Source: Harmothoe impar (taxonomy: Eukaryota > Annelida > Polychaeta > Phyllodocida > Polynoidae). From it: a DNA stretch of 64,000 nucleotides. The notes under the pieces were generated by a model. It saw only the letters and a list, made by a program, of their open reading frames with translations. It was not told the DNA's origin and searched no databases. The stretch covers positions 16,716,784 to 16,780,783 of the forward strand of contig OX381706.1 of NCBI GenBank assembly GCA_947462335.1. Reading direction: 5' to 3'. Each line of letters opens with the position of its first letter. Position 1 is the first letter of the stretch. The position numbers were made by a program, and so were the translations under genes. Shown here one piece after another: positions 32,490 through 45,661 of this stretch.

Positions 32490-33600
32490 GTGACACTTTC
32501 TGAGGTAAACAAGGCCACAACTACACTAACAAATCGTAAATCTATTTCCTCGGGAATCCGCACATCCTCACGGACCACAGCCTGCTTCAATGTTGGGGTC
32601 AGGGAACAGTACCAGAAGCATTTCTCTCCATTTTGAACCCCTCGCTTGATGAATTGGCTGTGCTATGAGGGGGAGGAGGGGGGTCAGGAAAACATTTTGA
32701 ATCCATGCATTGATAAGCGGGCTGTGCATATAGATTGCTGATGTATTTTTGAGATTCAAATAAAGGGAAACTGGTTCAATTTTGATCTGGACCAACTTTA
32801 ACAGGTCATGTAAAGAAAAAGGGAGCATTTTCTTTTTGCAGTGAGTTATTGAATTCAATTTTTATTCTTATAGGAGGATGGTGCTCATGCATTTACAGAG
32901 AAACATATACGGAGATAGCACTCCCAGCTAACAAAAACATAGTTTTACATCAAAATAACATTTCTAATTCTCCATAATGTTTTGTCACACTAACAGGCTG
33001 TAGAGAAACGGAATACAGTGTTTACCGGGCTGATCCATACCTATAGTTATTCAGCAATGCCAGGAAGATGTAATAAGGGCAGCAGAAACAATTATGGTAT
33101 CGCCAAATCCTTCAATCTCACCATCCACGGAGCTCTGTATTCAGTCTATCAAGGCATATATTTGCTCAATTAGAGACCTACAGGGGGTGGACATGACCAC
33201 CTTGCATCAAAATTGGACAACTAGCGCTTAACCACAATTGCAATACATGGTTCATGGCAACTCTTTCCGAACAAGGCCCCTGGGAAAAAATATTTTACTT
33301 AGAATGACAACTTCCAGGGTAGGAAGAATACACTCATCAAATATGATAAAATCGAAAAGGTTTGCAAATGTTTTTCTTTGTAAAGGCTCCTCTAAAATTT
33401 TAGAGCAATAGTTAAATTTGATGGATGATTGCATGTAAATAATTTGACATGCATCTGTATTGTGAAATTATTAGAAAAAATACTTATTTTCATGTGGGTT
33501 TCAATAGGCCCAAGTCTACAACAGTTATGCTGCATTCAATATGACAGCAGTAACATGACTAATGATTAAAACATACCTCTTAATTAGCTAGCATTGTGTA
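32490..33600 (+). repeat. Interspersed repeat, segment f and beyond, copy 2
   Basis: Matches 41870-42490 in the same orientation (GGAATCCGCACATCCTCA / GGCGTCCACATATCCTCA, AAATATTTTACTTAGAATG, AACTCTTTCC-AACAAGGCCCC) and 4140-4520 inverted. Confidence 0.65.
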
Positions 33601-34730
33601 TAGTAGGGGAGGTTTTTTTTAAACATGGGGGATTTGTGGAGGAGAGTGAATTCCTACATCTTGAGAAGGGTGGGAGATCTAGAAGAAGTTTGACCCCAGG
33701 GGGAGCAATGGATGAATGTGCAGCCCATTCATATCCCTCCACATGGGATAGTTTCCGTTTACTATATATGCGAGCATCCAGAATGAAAACGGCCATATTA
33801 TATTCACTCATCATTATCTGAACAGACACAAAAATTAGTCAATGCTGATTGTCTGGACAAGAGGTAGCTGACTCGTTGCACCCTATATAAGGCAGCCGCC
33901 CTGGCCTGCCCACCATATGGAGGAGTGTGGTACATGGCCGGTGATATATGCACATCTCTAGGTGCGAATAAGGATTTTTACTCACACCTCAAGGAGGTGT
34001 AGGCTGCTTTCACTATTTGGACCTAGGAGGTGTAGATATCAGACAGTAGGAAGGCTCTGCTGTTCACACATCCTCGAGGTGTGCATAAGAATTCTTATTG
34101 GCACCTCGAGGAGGTGTGGCTAATATTTCTGATTTACACCTGCAGGAGGTGTCAGTAATGCTTCTTATTCACACCTCAGATGATTGGGGGAGGGGCCTTT
34201 GAAAAAGAAAATAAATTGAAAAACTCTTTTTTGTTATCCCTTCTGGTCGGGGGGGGGGGGGGGCAATCTTTAAGTCTTGGGGGGGGGGGGTAGTCATTTT
34301 AGCGAAGGGGGTAGATCTACTCATTATATTCGACAGGGGGAGGCGTTCACCAAACACTGAATTCCATTACCAAGCAGATGAAAATATCATTAAAAAGGTC
34401 TAAAAAAAAACCGACGAGGGAGGAGGACTTCAATTTTTGGCCACCACCCCCCCCTCCCCCCTCAAGAAGCTAAAATTCATTTAGATCTATAGGCTAAACC
34501 TCCTTGAGGTCTGAATAAGAATTCTAGCCCATACCTTCTCGAGGTGCGAATAAGAATCCTTATCCGCGAGGATGTGCGAGTAAGGAACGCTATACTCACA
34601 TTGTACATGATCGTGGTACATGCCTTGTAGGTCCCCCCAGCCGGCAGGACCCTCAACACATGAGTTAATGCAGGCATAAATATAACCAGGTAGTATAACA
34701 CCTATAAAACGCACACTTGAAACAAACAGG
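33601..34730 (+). repeat. Mosaic repeat with a cluster of GAGGTGT hairpins
   Basis: Pairs in patches with 43745-45000 (CTAGCATTGTGTATAGTA / CTAGCATTGTCTATACTA; GCATAAATATAACCAGGTAG / GCATAAACACGACTGGATAG). Within it, at 33955-34180 and 34500-34580, short dyads of the form CACCTC(GA/AA)GGAGGTGT recur about every 50 bp, beside GCGAATAAGGAT-like links. G runs lie at 34247-34262 and 34279-34290. Confidence 0.55.
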
Positions 34731-34739
34731 TTGTTTTAA

Positions 34740-35300
34740 TTAGCTTAGGGTATGTTTGTGATATACTAGCCCACAAATACTACTTATTCAGGCAATCAAT
34801 TCTTTTCATATTTTGACATGATTCTCCCTCTTCTAAAGCAAGAATGATGTTCGTCCCTTTGTACTGGACATAAAACCTACCACTTACAGCAGACCCATTC
34901 ACACATTAGTGTTTTTGTGTCCAAATGGCACAGAAGTACAAATTTATATGGGAAAAGGCAAGAAATTTGTCTCATATTAAGCCCTCAAGAAATGTCACCT
35001 GGCTCTGGTATCTTTTTTTTCTGTTCCCAGCTCCATGTCTGTGACAGTTAAGGCCGATCAAACTGTAACATAATTAAAGCATATATATATGGAGTAGTCT
35101 TAGTATTAGAAAATTATTAATGGTGGTACAGTGGTGTTTTCAGTCTAAAACTGCTTAAGCATTTCTAAAATTACATGCAATTATTCCAATATTTAAAACA
35201 TGCAGTTTGAAGTCATATTGTTTGAGTAGGGAAAAGATAAGTGAAACAGAAGTTCTGCTTCAGCCTAAATGCCCACTAATCCTGCCAGGTTTGCAAAAAG
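34740..35300 (+). repeat. Interspersed repeat, segment a, copy 3
   Basis: Same orientation as 34-430 and 7600-8150, sharing GGCACAGAAGTACAAATT(T/C)A, AAGAAATGTC(A/T)CCTGGCTCTG and CCATGTCTGTGACAGTT. Confidence 0.7.
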
Positions 35301-35310
35301 TGGTGTAAAT

Positions 35311-35924
35311 GTGACAAAACCTGGGAAAACGTGACATTAGGGGAAAGCACCTTTATTTAAGTTCATGTCTTCAGCTACAATTTGATACCTTAAGCATCAA
35401 AATATTTGAAATAGTTGCTGAGAAATGACATCTCAAACATGGGATGGTAGGGACATGTAGGACAGCAGATTAGACTGCAAAGTGATCACATATCAATCTA
35501 TTTTCAAATAATCCATATAAATCATAATTATTAGAAATCAAACCAATATATGCATATTATTGTACATAGATTTTGATCTGGTAGGAATATTGGAATTCTG
35601 TTTTCAGTTCTGAAATCCTCATGGATGGGGCAATTGGATAGGGATGATTTTTATTCCAAAAGAATTAATTGATGGTTGCCATGGCAACCAAATGTCAACA
35701 AATGAGCTAAAAATGGCTAAAAACGTTCTTTTTACATTCCAAATAAGACCAATTTAGAATGAAAATAGAATTTGGATAATAGGTTCATAAGATTCCTTAG
35801 GAAAAATTAGTCTAAAGTCATTTTCTCTTAAGTATTCATATTTTTAGCTATATCTCCTGAAATATCATGTTTAGAGCATTTATGGCTATTCCCCCTAATG
35901 TTACGATTTCCCAGGTTTCGTCAC
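35311..35924. mobile_element. Inverted-repeat element, 614 bp, AAAT-flanked
   Basis: Ends GTGACAAAACCTGGGAAAAC and, as complement, GTGACGAAACCTGGGAAATC, continuing into CATTAGGGG. Flanked by AAAT on both sides (35307-35310 and 35925-35928). It interrupts segment a copy 3. No coding capacity; contains GGTTGCCATGGCAACC near 35667. Confidence 0.75.
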
Positions 35925-35928
35925 AAAT

Positions 35929-36430
35929 GTTGTTCTTGGTACAAAATACAAATAGCTATTATGTATGGCCTTTAAGATAGCCGCCCCCTCTCCCAGAGGG
36001 ATGCCTGTGTTGTGTTTATGATGGGTCCCATGCACCTTTGCCAATGGGCCAGTGTTTCACATTGTATAGCTTCTACTTAGGAACAACACTAACTTCAGCT
36101 GTTAAAAGATAATAGTGAGACTACTCAATAGTTTTCAATCATGAGTTGACATCTGAGTTGAAACCAGAAAATATTTTGAATCAAGACGTCAAGTCCTATA
36201 AAGCCTGATAAAATAAAGATAAAGTCACTAGACCAATGTATGAAGTGACATTTTTTGGAACAAATTAGATAAAACTAATTATGATGGATGATGTCTAAGA
36301 TTGTAAGGCACAACCCTTTCCAAATTAAAGCCTTCCCCATGTCTAGCTCAAATAACCACAGGGTCAATTGGCGAAAGATCAGACCTTTCCTCCTTGGCAT
36401 TTAGAGTAAATATCACATGTTTGTTGTCTA
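35929..36430. other. Interval with nothing recognised
   Basis: No gene or repeat recognised. Confidence 0.4.
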
Positions 36431-36438
36431 TACTCCAA

Positions 36439-36868
36439 TAGGGATGTCATCGATACCTCCCAAATCGAAATTTCAGTACTTTTGGATTTCCAATTATCGT
36501 ATTGACAAAAGGGTTAAATCGATACACCTTTTGACCTAGTTTTACCATTAGAAAAAGCTTCACTACATTGTTGAAGAAAAGGGAGATCATAGCATTTTGG
36601 GCTATCTATATGCATGACGAAATCAGGGCCCTAGATGTATCATAAAGGGAAATGGTTCTGCAATAATTTAATGTATAACTTGACACTCTAACAACTAGCC
36701 TATGATCATGTTGAGTATTATGAATTCCATTCAGGCTTGAAAAACATGCCTTTTGAGTGTTATTTATGTTTTATTTTTCTGTATCGAAAAATCGAAAATA
36801 ATCGGAATTTCGACACCAAAATAGTGATAATCAAAATCGGAATAAATTGGATAACAATGACATCCCTA
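36439..36868. mobile_element. hAT-like non-autonomous element, 430 bp
   Basis: Inverted ends TAGGGATGTCAT and ATGACATCCCTA, flanked by an 8-bp near-duplication TACTCCAA (36431-36438) / TACTCGAA (36869-36876). An 8-bp target duplication and YAGGGATGTCA-like ends are hAT traits. The interior has CGAAAATCG-type runs and no transposase. Confidence 0.8.
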
Positions 36869-37014
36869 TACTCGAATATGTATAGTTGACTGTAGTGCAG
36901 CTGACTGGCTGGTCACCTATACATACATGTAGTTTGTAAACACACAATGTTGGTAAAAGTTACCCGATGGAAAATAATCTTGCTCTGGTTTACTTTTTTT
37001 TTCACTAGATGTGT

Positions 37015-38610
37015 TGAATTAAAACTGTTTCAGGTAAAACAAACACGCCTGCATCAAGACAGTGACACTCCTTGGGTTCAAGCAGCCATGGCCACCTTTT
37101 CCAGCATGTTTCGAAAATCTTGAGGCATCTCTATGGGAAGTGCATGTTCTACTCAGCCTTGGAGCGATCTGCCCTCAACAAAACATGCAAGCAAGTGGAT
37201 TAAAAGCTGAAGCCATCAGGAGGCAACAGTGTTGATGTGACTGGCTTAAGATAAAGCCTGGTGGCATTCTCTGAGGTAAGTTTTTACTTCTTTCTATCGT
37301 GGGAGATAATGTATATTACTTTGTGGAATTGAATCTAGACCAAGACTGGGCTGGATGAGTGATATTGTCTGAAAACGTTTTCAAACCCTCAGAGCGGCCA
37401 TCTGGTTACTCCCTTGCTGTAGAATGATGCTACTCCTGGCTCTGATCATTCAAACAAACAGGTGAGCTAGGGCACCACCACAAATGGACCAAGGACTCTA
37501 CTGTCTGGTCCCTGTGTGCACTCATAGACTCAAAGAAAATATTCAGTTATTTAGCTTAGAGGCTTGTCAATTTTGATCTGCTTTAAAAGTGCCTATCACT
37601 CAAATCTATCCCACCTGTTAAAACATTAAAAGACAGCTACACAATATGCCAGGAGCAGACAGATGACATTTTATGGTGTAGTTAGATGTGAATGGCAGTC
37701 TTTACATTTAAATACTATGAAAATGTAAATGTTAAAGGTCAGTTAAAGGGAATCTGAAAACCTGTCCGCAGAATAAGTGAAAGAAATTGCAGATTTCTTA
37801 CAAGAATCTACCCTTGAAATGAAACTGGAGCTGTGTTATCTGGACACAAAGGACACTATGATACTCACTGGGGAATATCAAAATATGATAAGAGTTCCAA
37901 TGGCTCTTAAAGGTAAGCCACAGATGGATAACAGATGTCAATGAGAGGATAAAAGTCCCAAATGCACATTTACCTCCCACAAGCTTCTATTCCTGGCACA
38001 AAAAATGAGCCACATTCCACAAAGGATGTGCACCAGGGACAAGGTTTCAGATAACTCACCTCAGCTAGTTCTTAATGGACAGTGTGGCTCTAGAAGTGTG
38101 TTTCGATTATAAAGAAATGTAATAAATTAACCATATACCAATCTACAAATTGAAAGCCAAAGAGACCGGCTCATGAACATGATATAGGTAGTATATCCAT
38201 CTTTCTTCTTGGAGATGGATGGCAAAATGAAGAGGAACCGTGATAGTCTAGATCTAGGAAACAAAGAAGGGATGATTTGGAATTATGAATCATTAGTACA
38301 GAAACAAGTACACACACATATGTTCCCTGATTTGTGCATCTAGATCCCTAGTCCCGTGGAGAGACAAAGTCGCTCTTATCTTGTGTAACAGAGCAGTAGG
38401 TTCGCAGACGCTGAGCTGCTCACTCAGCGGAGCTGTTCAATGGGTGAGATGTCCCAAGAGACCCCTCACACATACTTCTACCCACACAGGAGGTCCCTGC
38501 AGCCAGCCTCTCTTCATGTTGGTTTGGCAAACCAGCCCTTGGGAGGGCACCTGTGAACTTAAACCAGCCTTTCACTTTTCTCCTGCAAAACCTCTTAACC
38601 TACTGAAGTA
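37015..38610 (+). repeat. Interspersed repeat, segments c, d, e and h, copy 3
   Basis: Collinear with 2150-4000 (c, d, e) and then 6190-6500 (h). The inverted f-g block of the first copy is absent between e and h here. Open frames at 38381-38611 are not shared with the other h copy. Confidence 0.65.
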
Positions 38611-39539
38611 ACAATCAAGATAATTCAGTTGTGTAGGAGGGGAGGGGGATACATATATATATTTTGTTTTGGAACCCACCTAGGGACAAGGCTTTACTAC
38701 ATGCTTATTATACAACATTTGTTCCCGTATGGTGTCGAAGATAATCTAAATATACCTTGCTATGGATGTAATAAACATGTAAAACCATCATATCTCATTA
38801 TTTCCCCAATCATTATTATGTCAGGACTGTATCCTGGATGAATAACCCTGTAGCCTTTTGGAACTGTGCTTAAATCCACTTCTGCACTATTAGACTTTAA
38901 AACAGAGTTTCCTTGGAGCAACAAGATTAAGGTTAGAAAAAAAAACATTCTTAGAGGTAGGGACCACATCGGATCCAACATTTAGCAGGGTGAGTTGTCA
39001 ATAAAGCTATTTAAACAGCTCACATTATATAGTTAGCCTAGACCAAGTCTGACCTGTAGTAGCAGTAATTCTTAATAAACATGATTTCCCTGCCTTTAGA
39101 AATGAATGTTGTCAATATGCAAATGATATTAAATGCAATTTCTCAAAGGTAAGCAGATTTAGAATTAGGTTCAGATGATTTCATCATTTTAGAATATGAT
39201 CTTTAGGTTTATATCTAAGAGATAATTTATACCAGGTTTGTCAAGTAATACATAAATTGATGAACTATTAATAGTATGACTGTGCACCTTAGCCTAAGGG
39301 TAAAGTCAATGAAAGCGAGAGCAACTTTAGGAAGATCAGCAGTGGAAATTCTATGTAGAGCCAGCGGAGGAAAGCCAATAAGTCAACAAACTGGTTGTCA
39401 ATATATTTCATATTTATTTCATATTTTGATTGTATTATTACATCCAATAAAAAACCTTTTAAAAAAACAGGCAATGCAATTTTTGTTATCCAAAAGGAAT
39501 ATTCTTTTCTACAGTCCATTTTTCAATGCCTTAATATAT
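38611..39539. other. Interval with nothing recognised
   Basis: AT-rich. Open frames at 39276-39644 on the plus strand and 39289-39519 on the minus strand have no recognisable motif, and the former runs into segment g. Confidence 0.4.
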
Positions 39540-41220
39540 TTTTCTAAGAAGCAGAGAGCCTGGGGACTAATGCACCACCATTGTAACCACAGGGATTACA
39601 GAGGGGGGTCAGAGGAGGGACATATTCAGAAAGAAATATCTTAATCTTCTGAGTGCCTCAAACACTCAGTTTGACCAATGCCTTGGTTTGATCAAATATC
39701 TTCAATCTGGTAAAACGTGTTTACCCTGAGGAAAGCAGTTTCCTGTATATGCGTTATTATGATAACTGAATTTCAATGCATGCATTTTGTTTGAGAAAAT
39801 CCTAGGTAATGGAAATGGAAAAATTTAGAAAATCATAGAACTTCAACTTGTATTGCTGATTTCATAATTATTGTATAACTGAAGGTGTATTACACCTCGT
39901 TGTTCAATCAAATGTTATTCAATCAGCATATGTGCACAGTTAGGAAATCTGAAATTTTGTAGCCCTGAAATGGAACCAGATGATGCTCTGAATTCAATTC
40001 AGCATTATGTGTCCCAACCGGATACAGAAATATCCCTAGGGCTATGTTTAAATACGAACTGAATACAACCAGGTTAGACTATTTTCCACTGGTTGAAGGT
40101 ATCTATAAGGCATGCTGAACTATATGAGCCAATTCCCCCTGGGTATTCTTACCTTTGGCACACTAGCTTTAACTCACATTAGCTTTAAAACTTCATTAGG
40201 GATATGGAGTAGAACGCCACAACCATTCACCAGCCAAATAGACTATCAAATACTGTTTGTCAGTATAAATATGTATCTGCAGCTGGACTACATAATTATA
40301 TGATTATGTAGTCCAGCCGCAGATGTAGCAAAGTATAAAGATAATCAAACACAGTCTTGAAACAAGAAGGGATCTCCCGATTTAATCTAAATAGCCATGA
40401 TATATCAACATGGTATATAGCTATGCCAGTGAGCAAACATTTGCAGCATTCTTTATAAGTTGCTTCAGATAACTAGGTGAGGAAAATGATTTACAAGTGT
40501 AATGATTGAGCATGACCTCTAGACATAAAGCAATGCTACTAACTAGTTTCTGGTAAGATGGTTATATTTAGTTTTTTTTATCTTTGGGACAAAGATACTG
40601 ACCATGGCTCTGCCCCAGAATCACCCATAAGAACTGTTACCTATGTCCCTGAGCCCTCGTTTTCTTCTTGTGGATACTGGCTATATAATGGTGTCTCACA
40701 GCAAAACAGGGATATAGTTTTAAGATTACACAAGGAATAATTTAAATGTCTTGGTTTAAGATAGCATCTCCACATACGGCCATGAGTGTGCCCGTACTTC
40801 CCTGAAAGAGGAGAAGAGATGAGTACAGAACACCCATCAGTCTTCAATCTGTCAGAGGTAGAATCTGCTGGTCAAGGACAACCTTTTTTTTTATTATCTT
40901 TTCGCAGTTCAATGTTATACAGCTGCATAAGGCAAGCCTTAAGCCCAATGCCACCCTTAAATTCCCATCTTATCTTATAGAGCTCACATTGAAAGAGCAT
41001 GTTTGACTCAGGCCTTCAGTGAACTGCTCCATGTAAAAGATGTGAGCCAGCGGATTAAAAGCCAAGGTCACCAGGAGGTGATGGTGAGGGGTGGCTGCCT
41101 CAATTAAAGACCTGGTGGTGGTCTCTAAGGACTCCCATCCTCTCTCCTGCCTCCCATCCAACCCATACTCTGATCTCAGTTGTGAGCTTTGATACCATCA
41201 CACTTTGAATGACACAGGTT
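39540..41220 (+). repeat. Interspersed repeat, segment g and continuation, copy 3
   Basis: Diverged copy of 21470-23430. A 49-bp near-perfect dyad at 40275-40323 (ATCTGC.GCTGGACTACATAAT and complement, three-base loop) could form a hairpin. The end of the copy continues into 41235-41300 without the 8.5-kb foldback element found in the other copy. Confidence 0.6.
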
Positions 41221-41869
41221 ACTGAGTTTGATACTGATACAAGGGTATTTGACGAGCCTCCTACTGGGAAGTAGTAATCATCCGCAGGTATTACCGCATA
41301 AGTATTACATTTATACAAGTTCAAATTTTCATTTAGCAAGGAGCTCATCCTCTTTTGAGTCCCAGAGATGATAGACAGAGGACCCTCCAGGTGATGAACC
41401 CATACGTGGGTCATCTAGGCGAGCTCAGTGCTCGAGAGGCAATTCATAATGATCCCAATCAGCTTCATCAATTCTCTTTGGCATCCTTGCCAAATTCGCT
41501 GGCATTGATTATAAATATACCAGTATTGCACTAGGTCTAGAGATTTGGTCTTAACCACCGAGAGGAGCCTTTATGTTAAAAATATAGAAAATTATGTTTT
41601 GTTTTCTATATCATTAACCACATTATCTACATCGTTAGAGTAACATGCTGTACTCTGATTGGTTAATTAACACAATTCCGCACCGCTGAAGCAGTGTGGC
41701 CCAATTAAAAGTCTGCCTTATGATAGGTCAAAAGGAGGAAAAACGCACCATACGCCCAGGTGATATAGAAAAAAAAACAGAGAGAATCTGGACTAATTTC
41801 ATTGAAAGTGTATCAAATGGCTGCAAACTGCACTCTGCTGTTTATGGATCTACCCTGCAAAGTGATTGT
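41221..41869. other. Mosaic repeat spacer
   Basis: 41235-41300 matches 31920-31980. The rest has no recognised content. Confidence 0.4.
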
Positions 41870-42490
41870 GCCTCCTCCTGATGTAAACAAGGGTACAACT
41901 TTACCAACAAATACATAAATATATTTCCTAAATGTGTCAGTGTAAGCCTACCTTTCAAGGGCTGTCCATTCCCCTTGGGCGTCCACATATCCTCAGGGAC
42001 TACGGCTGACTTTGACATTTGGGTCAGGAGACGGTACCTCAAGACATTTTTCTCTATTTTGAATCCCGGGTTTGATAAGTAGGCTGTGCACATAATATGC
42101 ATGGAGTGATGGGAAAGTTTTGCACTGAGTTGTTGAACCTAGCTATTTCTGGATTAATTGGAGGATGGTATTTTGCAGAGAAATTAACACAGCACTAACC
42201 TATACCAATTTCCATCCAGTAACCTTAGCAAGATGCAATAAAGGTGGCAGAAAACAACTACAATAACCCCCTTCCATGTCACCATCCACGGGGATCTGAA
42301 TATACAGACAGTTGAGGCATACATGTGCCTGATTACAGCCCTATGGTTGCTGAACATGACCGCATTTCACCAAAATTGCCCGACTAGGTCTGAACCACAA
42401 TTGCAAACCAACACCAACACATGGCAACGCTTTCCAAACAAGGCCCCCGGGAGAAAATATTTTACTTAGAATGGCAATTTCCGGATTAGC
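41870..42490 (+). repeat. Interspersed repeat, segment f, copy 3
   Basis: Matches 32490-33310. The short minus-strand open frame at 41842-42102 partly parallels one at 32568-32858, but with different frame breaks. Treated as repeat DNA. Confidence 0.6.
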
Positions 42491-43744
42491 CTGACTAATT
42501 AAATTGTGTTTTCAGACATGGACTTTGACAAAAGGGGATTTCTTGGGCTCTGTGTTTTGTGGCAACTGTTAATGAAGGCTGGGCGACCAGGCAGCAGGAG
42601 AAAGAGGGTATGCACTCTCCCAGCAGAGGTCGAGGTTTATACCTCTGCCAACGACTGGTCATGTGACGTTGATATATGACGTCGGGCCGCATTTTCAATG
42701 GCAAACGGACTTATCTGACAAACTTTATTTTACTATGATTGAATGCTGTCACTTGTTATTCAAGTTACATCATAATTATACAGAAAAGGAAGAAGCCACA
42801 ACTTTGTAAAAGATAAATAATAGTTTTGGTGGCTCTGAAAAATTCCCAGTTGGTTGCAGTAGTCTAGAGGTTAGACACTCGTACATGCACCCTGTGTCGA
42901 TGTAACGTGAGTCTAGTGGGTAGCGCCGCCATCTTGTTTTTTATGTAGGGAATTTCCGACGTTGCAACTCCTTGCACAGGTACTATCTGTGGGCATTTTT
43001 TGGCTTTCTACTCCCGGTTCCAGGTCCTTCCAGATGTTACATTGATATTTTACAATTCATGTCACAGGGTGACACTTGTTGAAAGTAAAGATTAAAAGTG
43101 AATAAAAATTTGACATAAAAAATGTCCAGTCTTTGACGTCAGATGTCCAGTTTGGTTTCTGACGTCATACACGGGGATACCGTCTATCTTCCCCTCCCGT
43201 AGTGGAGATTTCCAAAAAAGCACAACCAATGAGATCTCAGTATTCCGGTACCATCAGGACCTACGTTCCTCTGGTAGTTGGGCCGATGCAGGACTAGTGG
43301 TTGCAGATGACATAAATATTTTTAGTACTGGATAAGTCAGCAATTCCGAATTTTTAAAGAAAACTTTTTTGAAGTCATCATTATTATGTGTGCCCCCTAT
43401 AGGGCTCTAACACAATGGAGGCAGCCATCTTGTAGGACACCAAATCTCGTGCCAATTCCCATCCTGGGAGTGAGATTCCATGAGATTCCCATTATCTCTG
43501 GCCAGCTCATCAGTGTTATCCTAGGGTAGATATACATTGATTAATAAAAGATACACCGTGAGAAGGGACCAAAGTAGACTACACAAAGAGGTCATGTGCC
43601 ATCTTGTCATACCATTTAGAACTGATGTATGCCAACAGAATGTGCCACCGCATAACGTGTTAGAAGCCTATAGGGTTCTGCAACATTTATGCTGAGTCAA
43701 TATTGCAGTAATGACTAAGGACTAAAACACATTTCATCAACTAG
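42491..43744. other. Insertion within the mosaic repeat; possible SINE head
   Basis: About 1.2 kb with no counterpart at 33310-33590. TAGTCTAGAGGTTAGACACTCG (42863 onward) resembles the A-box of tRNA-derived SINEs, but no B-box is convincing. No gene. Confidence 0.35.
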
Positions 43745-45010
43745 CATTGTCTATACTAAGACAGTGTTACCAACATATGGGATTAACATAATTTGAGCCG
43801 TTTATAGGAAGGACCGAAAGAAGTTGGACCCCCTTGAGGGGTTGGGTACCAAAAGCCTTTCATCCCTAATTAGGGAAAAACTCTTGTGCCAAGAATCAAA
43901 TATCATCTTAAAGTCCTAAGAAAATGACAACGCAGTAATCTCTAATGTATCTGCACTACTTCCATCCACTTAGTTGGACACAGTAGTCTTCTATCACAAT
44001 GTATGCTCAACTTTTAAAGGATGAAAAACAGCCATATTGTATTAGATTAGCTCTTCTTTACCTGCACGGACACTATTCATTTTGTTGATAGCAAATGTTT
44101 ATTACCACACCCGATGACTCCTGTAATTCAACTCCGACACTGGGAGTTAAACAGACTTGTATAAGTATATAGGTGTTATCCAAACAGAAATATCAGCTAG
44201 TGGACATCTCATTTATGACACCCAACTATGGGTAAAACCAATTACTAAACAGTGAAAATGTGATATTATCCCTTGAATAATACCTGGTATTGAAGATGTG
44301 CCAGAAATAAGGTGAAAGGTATTTGAATTGTAAGATTATTTTAAATAACCACCATATATGCACACCTTATACATGTTCATATGTATATACGCGCCTGCAT
44401 GGGATCAATAACCCTCAGACCAGAAAAATAAAAGGTGTGTTTTGGGATACATGGTCTAAAAACCTAGGTACGGTGGGTCAGATTTATTTTTCAAATTCTT
44501 TATTAATCTTTGGCCTGAAAAGCACCCAAAAATTGACTCATCAAATTAAGCGCTGACTCGCCGACATCAGCGTTGACTCGTGGACTATCAGATTAACTCT
44601 GAAACGGCCCCAAAATTCCTTAAAATATAAAAAAAAGATTCAAAATTGCATAAAATGTTTGGGTTTTTAATGAGCACAGGTTCTGAAGAATTGCCAGCGA
44701 TATCAAAATAAGGTTTCTGAGATAATATTGAATCAGCGTCAATTGAATATAAGTGCCTGCATGGGTTTAATATTGATGTCTCCCTGTGTATTGCCAATGC
44801 CATAGTTTCATACCACTGATGGCTACAAATGAGAGCAATAAACACCAAATGGTCGACCAAGATGGCTGGTGGAGAAAATAATCAGTGAAACAAAACAGTG
44901 CTGGAGCGAAATCAGCAAAACACAGCAAATGAGTTGGTACGGGCATAAACACGACTGGATAGTGAAACACCTACAAAACACACGCTTGAAGCAGCAATAA
45001 ACGTAAAAGG
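43745..45010 (+). repeat. Mosaic repeat, counterpart of 33590-34725
   Basis: The ends match (CTAGCATTGT at the start, the ACACCTA.AAAAC.CAC.CTTGAA block near 44970); the middle is poorly conserved and lacks the GAGGTGT hairpin cluster. Confidence 0.45.
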
Positions 45011-45405
45011 CTCGTGGAGGGGCAACCCGACAAAGTACTTAGTTAAAAGCACCAAACAATCGATTGTACGAGAAAAAAAACAGCGAGGACAGAACACAGA
45101 TGAAAAAGTGTTGTGTCCTGGAGCATAGGTGTTGTGTGTATAAATTTATTGCCCATTTTGGTTCATTACAATTTTTTTAGAACAATTAATCTTTATTGTT
45201 TTATGAGATGAATAATGATGTTTATGTAGAGTTGCTGTATATTTCCAGACGTGTTGATACAATCAAGGCTATAGTTTGGCAGCAGTATTTACGTTACAAG
45301 TTAACAACAATTGTATGGAAAGCAAGTACGAAAAAGAATGATAGGGAAATCAGCACGCTGTTGTTATGGCCTTCACCATGTATACATCTTGATATGTTGT
45401 AGTCT
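45011..45405. other. Interval with nothing recognised
   Basis: A 68-codon frame (45196-45402) has no recognisable motif. Confidence 0.35.
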
Positions 45406-45661
45406 GCACAGAGAAAAGAAACAGAGTCAAGAAGAAGTCCAGGTTGCCTCCAGAATGACTTTCCTCTTTGGGGGAGCCTAGGTTCTTATGTGACTTCCTA
45501 AGGTAAGCCAGGCAGCTATGTGACTCCCCTAGGTGACTCACCTACATCGGCTAACTTAGGATCCACCTATGCTTCCTTAGGCAGCCTGGACTGCCCTAAA
45601 GAGGGGAGTCATTCTGGAGGAAACCTGGACTCCCTTTTGACTCTGATTCTTTTCTCTGCCG
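45406..45661. mobile_element. Inverted-repeat element, GCAGAGAAAAGAA type
   Basis: Left end GCA(CA)GAGAAAAGAAACAGAG, then GTCCAGGTTGCCTCCAGAAT. The right end is the complement: ATTCTGGAGGAAACCTGGAC, then CTCTGATTCTTTTCTCTGC. GGAGTC/GACTCC repeats inside. Related to 28768 and 48894. Confidence 0.7.

Noticed and set aside
39276..39644. 122-codon plus-strand frame
   Set aside because: Crosses the start of a known repeat segment (39540), has no recognised domain and overlaps an opposite frame of similar length.
41842..42102. Minus-strand frame apparently shared with 32568-32858
   Set aside because: Parallel because both lie in segment f; stops and frame differ between copies.
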